Source: Uloborus plumipes
Lineage: Eukaryota; Arthropoda; Arachnida; Araneae; Uloboridae
Assembly (NCBI GenBank): GCA_038373865.1
Contig: JAXGGA010001023.1
Location: 62,001 to 126,000 of the forward strand
DNA length: 64,000 nucleotides
Reading direction: 5' to 3'
Part shown: in pieces, positions 60,401-64,000 of the stretch
How the letters are laid out: each line of letters opens with the position of its first letter
Numbering within the stretch: position 1 is the stretch's first letter
The notes under the pieces: model-generated
Database searches by the model: none
The model's input: the letters and a program-made list of their open reading frames with translations, nothing else
Told to the model about the DNA's origin: nothing
Translations under genes and position numbers: made by a program

Positions 60401-61018
60401 TGTACTCGGTAAAAATATTTTTTGATGTATTTTTAACTCAAAAAACCGAAATAATACATAAAATTCATTGTTAAATTAATTTGGAAAGAAATTTTGCATC
60501 ATCTCCATAGAAACCTAAATCGATGAACCTAAAATGAACCCTAAATGAATTGCCGGAGCAGTTTTCCGGGAGACGACACAAAATGTGGGAGCCTATTTTA
60601 AAGTAACAGACTGTAGTTACCGCAGAGGCCAAGTCCGACCGCGAAAACGAGGCTCCTGCCGACCATTTGCGAAACGAATCCATTCCTTGGAATGGGCAGA
60701 GAAGAGAAAACAGGACGCGTGCTGTAGGAACGCAACGTGTTGGCTATGCCAATGCATGTTTTAACAAGTTTTGTGAAAGAGGAGATACTACCAATTCTTT
60801 GATCGTGTGAGGCCAAAAAAGGGGTAACATGGCATTCAAAGTGGACTCCCTTCTGCAACATTTAGTTCATTTACACTGCTCGACATTGAAAATGCAACAC
60901 CAAGAAGGAGTGGTCAGAAATTGATGAAATTTGGTAAGAAGACAGAGACAGCATGGAACAATAAGTGATATTTATTTCAAAATAAATAAGCGAAATTTAG
61001 AGCGAGGACGGCGTCGGC

Positions 61019-62343
61019 TCAGTAAGAAGTAGGACCACCGCGGACAGCGATGCACGAAGAAACACGTCTAGACATGGAGTCAATAAGCCTGCGGATGGTG
61101 TCCTGAGAGATGGCACTCCATTCCCTTCCAACCATTTGCCACAGTTCGTCCTCTGAACGAGGCAGTGGCAGGTTCTGCAAACGGCGTCCAATCACGTCCC
61201 ACACATGTTCGATTGGTGACAAGTCAGGAGAGTATGGTGGCCAGGAAAGCATCTGTACACCTCGTAGAGCATGTTGGCTGATTCGAGCACTGTGAGGCCG
61301 GGCGTTATCCTGTAGAAAAATTGCATTTGGCAAACCCTGAAGGTAGGGGGTTGCCATTACATTATCTACATATCGTTGGGCCGTCATAGTGCCCCGAATA
61401 CGAACTAGAGGTGATACGGAATTGTATGCAATAGCGCCCCAAACCATTATGCCACGTTGTCGCGCTGTGGGGCGTTCCACAGTTACTGCCGGATTCGATC
61501 TTTCTCCACGTCGACGCCACACACGTATGCGATGACTATCGCTGGACAAACAGAAGCGGGATTCCTCTGAGAACACTACGGTTTGCCATTCTGCCATCCA
61601 CGTCGCTCTGGTCCGGCACCATTCCAAACGTTGGAGTCTGTGCTGTGAGGTCAATGGCAGTCTTCTTAGCGGGCGCCGTGATTGCAGGCCACGTGCAACC
61701 AGTCGACGGGAAATGGTTCTGGTCGACACAGGAACATCCAGGGTACCTTGCACGTGCTGCAGAATCGACGTACAAGTGACTTGCGGGTCCGCCACAGCTT
61801 GTCGGTGAATCCGTCGATCCAAGCGGTCTGACTTCACTCTGGCTTCACACTCTCCAGGGTCCCCCGTACCTACCACAGCTTCGTGGTTTAACCGGGATAG
61901 GGCCTTGAAGAGCGCTCTGTTCTTAATTTTGAACCAGAACCTAGGGTCGAGCAGACCCTAGGGCCCAGGGCCCCCAGAGGTATCGTTTCACTTGGAGGAC
62001 TTTGTGACCACGACATTTTTAACGCCTCCCAGCCACCATTAATCAAGGCGGTGGATCTTTGATCGGCTGGGTTTCGAACCCGGGTCCCTCCGGACACGAG
62101 TCCGATGCCTTACCGATCGGGCCACCACGGCCCTACTTCACTCTGGCTGCACCTGCACACCTCAATATGGCTACATTTCCTCTTTCCAACCATCTCCGAC
62201 ACAGCCGATGCACTGCTTGCATACATGTGGGTATCAGCTGCAATTTGACGTATGGACCAACCTCCCCTTCTCAGTCCGATCACCATACCCCTCGTAAAGT
62301 CGTCTATATGCTGGAAGTGTCTTCGTTGAGGACGGCGTGGCAT
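61019..62343 (-). pseudogene. Tc1 transposase, split by a SINE and one frameshift
   Basis: The N-terminal part from 62343 (DDFTRGMVIGLRRGGWS, an HTH) lies before the SINE. The large C-terminal ORF (61019-61876) holds VVFSEESRFCL, IMVWGAIAYNS, LQDNARPHSARIS, SPDLSPIEHVWDVIG and a GGPTSY end. All catalytic acids are present. By my count 32 residues separate the second Asp and the Glu, not 34. Removing the SINE and one duplication still leaves a one-base frame offset near 62215-62230, so it was also frameshifted. Confidence 0.9.
61845..62134 (-). mobile_element. tRNA-derived SINE (family 1), copy 4, inside Tc1
   Basis: It is flanked by the exact 14-bp duplication acttcactctggct (61831-61844, 62135-62148). 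On the minus strand it starts AGGGCCGTGGTGGCCCGATCG (A box) with GGGTTCGAAACCC as B box. It is the best-preserved copy, 290 bp. Confidence 0.93.
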
Positions 62344-63712
62344 TTCCTCGTATCACACGTATCCTTCGAGACAAAAACCAAATTTCTCCGATAATTAGTC
62401 TGGCAGAAAAACCAACATGAACATAGCCCACTTTTCAACTTCATTCTCTTATATCTTACTTCACGTGCGTCGGAGAGCTGCGCATTTCATATCATTTGTA
62501 TAACGTGCGTCTACAGTGACGTGCGTCTACGGTAAAATTTGCATGAATTTCTGACCACTCCTTCTTGGTGTTGCATTTTCAATGTCGAGCAGTGTATTTT
62601 AGCGGAGTCCGCAGTATATATCTTGAGGTAAATGATGGGATTCTTCATTTATCTTTTGCAGATGGCAGTCTTCTTTACTTTCATATTAAAGAATGCCTCT
62701 CCGAAAAGTGGACCCTCGACACTGACAATGCGTTTGTGACGTAGATGTCAGAGTCCCGCGTGTCGATTTGATGATATCACAAGAAACACATAGCACGCAT
62801 ATATAACTCATTTGATTTGATTGCATAGTGTAATTGGATAGACATTCCATGCAGCACCCGTGCGTCTGCCCCGCAGTCTATAATGGATTGACTGGGAGAG
62901 TGTGAGATTTATTGAGCGCCCAGTTCGGAGTGTTGCCACTCACTCACTCCATGGCTTCCTGTGATCCTTTTAAGCGGCTAGCCAGACGCGCCGGAGAACA
63001 AAGGAAATCCCGTACAGGGCGAAGTTACCGTTGTCGCCGCTAGTGGCGCTGATCTCCTAGGGCTGGTTTGCGCGTATTTGTATTATAAAAATCTGGATTT
63101 CCCTTTGCTTTTCAGTGAAAACCGCGTTATATCTTTCAAGTGATTTTTCTGTTCTTGGATTATTCATCGAAACACATCCCACGATACTTGATTGCACATT
63201 AATTTCATGTGTTCTTTTTTTTTTTTTTTTTTTGGTTTTTTGTGAATATTGTTTTAGAGTGTCTATTGCAAAGTATTGACGAAAATCATTTTCATTCTTT
63301 TCGCAGGCACTTTTTTTTTTTGTATTTTAGTTTGCAATTTAATTCACAACTGGTACTGGCGCTATAAGAACGTTGGTGTGCTCATTGTCTTCACTTAAAA
63401 ATAATCTGAATCCCTGAAAAGTTTTATTTCTGTTAAATATAAAATTTTAATAGGAAAGCAATTCGAATTGATTGGAGGGGAAAAAATGAATTATTTGGCT
63501 GAGCTGCACATGCTAATATCTCAATATCTGTCCTTCTTCTTTCTTTTATTTTTCCTTCGTTCTCGGGCTATTTTCGTGGCACAAGGTTTTTCATTGGTTA
63601 TTGCTTTCATTTTTATATTGCATGATTATTTGAATATATTTCTCCCTAAAAAAAATAAATAAATAAAAATAAAATAAAATAAAATTTTCTGAAACATATG
63701 AGGCATTAAAAT

Positions 63713-63893
63713 ACAGCCCCCCCAGGGGGGACTGTATTTTAATTGACCCCCTCTGACCCCCTCCCCCAATTCGGAATTCCTCTCCCCAATTCGGGGGAGG
63801 GGGGTCAATTTCAATACAAAACTGTATTTTAATTGACCCCCTCTGACCCCCTCCCCCAATTCGGAATTCCCCGTCCCCCAATTCGGAAGGACG
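63713..63893. repeat. Direct and inverted GGGGTCAATT repeats
   Basis: 'actgtattttaattgacccc' starts a ~50-bp block that occurs twice, 96 bp apart (about 63730 and 63826). An inverted partial copy lies between them. 62597-63712 shows no gene and no exon-like GC island. Confidence 0.7.
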
Positions 63894-64000
63894 GGCCCGC
63901 ATCTAACTGCATTTTAATTGAACTTTTACGTTTTCTTCGGCGCTTCTATAAATGTAATTTTAGAAGAATCAGCTTTCCTTTTTGCAACTCTGGTTAAAAC

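Larger units (their letters stand above)
60874..62594 (-). mobile_element. Tc1-like transposon with nested SINE
   Basis: Inverted ends CACTGCTCGACATTGAAAAT and complement lie beside TA (60872-60873, 62595-62596). The SINE at 61845-62134 splits the transposase. Confidence 0.92.

Noticed and set aside
59643..64000. Search for exon 10 of the receptor
   Set aside because: No GC island, IPT strand or in-phase acceptor was found; the GC-richer patch near 62860-63060 has stops and no domain resemblance.

Overview
The window is an animal nuclear locus, most likely from an arthropod and perhaps a chelicerate. The clade is inferred from the transposon set (CsRn1-type Ty3/Gypsy, several Tc1/mariner lineages, hAT, Helitron, tRNA-derived SINEs) and was not tested. 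One multi-exon protein gene on the + strand spans almost the whole window. Nearly everything else is intronic transposon sequence.

The gene. Nine coding exons with GT-AG junctions and consistent phases run from 1456 to 59642, giving 668 codons plus 2 nt; the gene continues past the right edge. The protein has a signal peptide, a sema domain (exons 1-5 into the start of 6), one 8-cysteine PSI domain (exon 6), then directly IPT1 (exons 7-8) and the start of IPT2 (exon 9). Sema, one PSI, then IPT repeats is the ectodomain order of MET/RON (HGF/MSP receptor) tyrosine kinases. Plexins have extra PSI modules interleaved with IPTs. I therefore call it a MET/RON-family receptor. A plexin remains possible because the diagnostic kinase or RasGAP exons are outside the window.

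Exons are sharp GC islands: about 70% GC by eye, almost every third codon position G or C. They sit in AT-rich introns of 1.4 to 19 kb.

Layout. 1-1300: a ~173-bp tandem satellite with a TGACGTCA palindrome per unit, split by a hAT MITE. Intron 1 (1843-13197): a 660-bp perfect-ended foldback, then a three-level nest in which a Tc1 element holds a Gypsy retrotransposon that holds a hAT element. Introns 2-3: MITEs, a SINE, a broken LINE RNase H region and a 1.4-kb hAT. Intron 4 (25647-44679, 19 kb): several hAT elements with exact 8-bp target duplications, mariner and Tc1 remnants, and a 5.5-kb foldback whose right arm carries a mariner and a Helitron. Introns 5-8 and the 3' side: three more Tc1-like copies, pogo-, piggyBac- and mariner-type MITEs, SINE copies and an AT microsatellite. 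No tRNA or rRNA gene, CRISPR array or second cellular protein gene was recognised.
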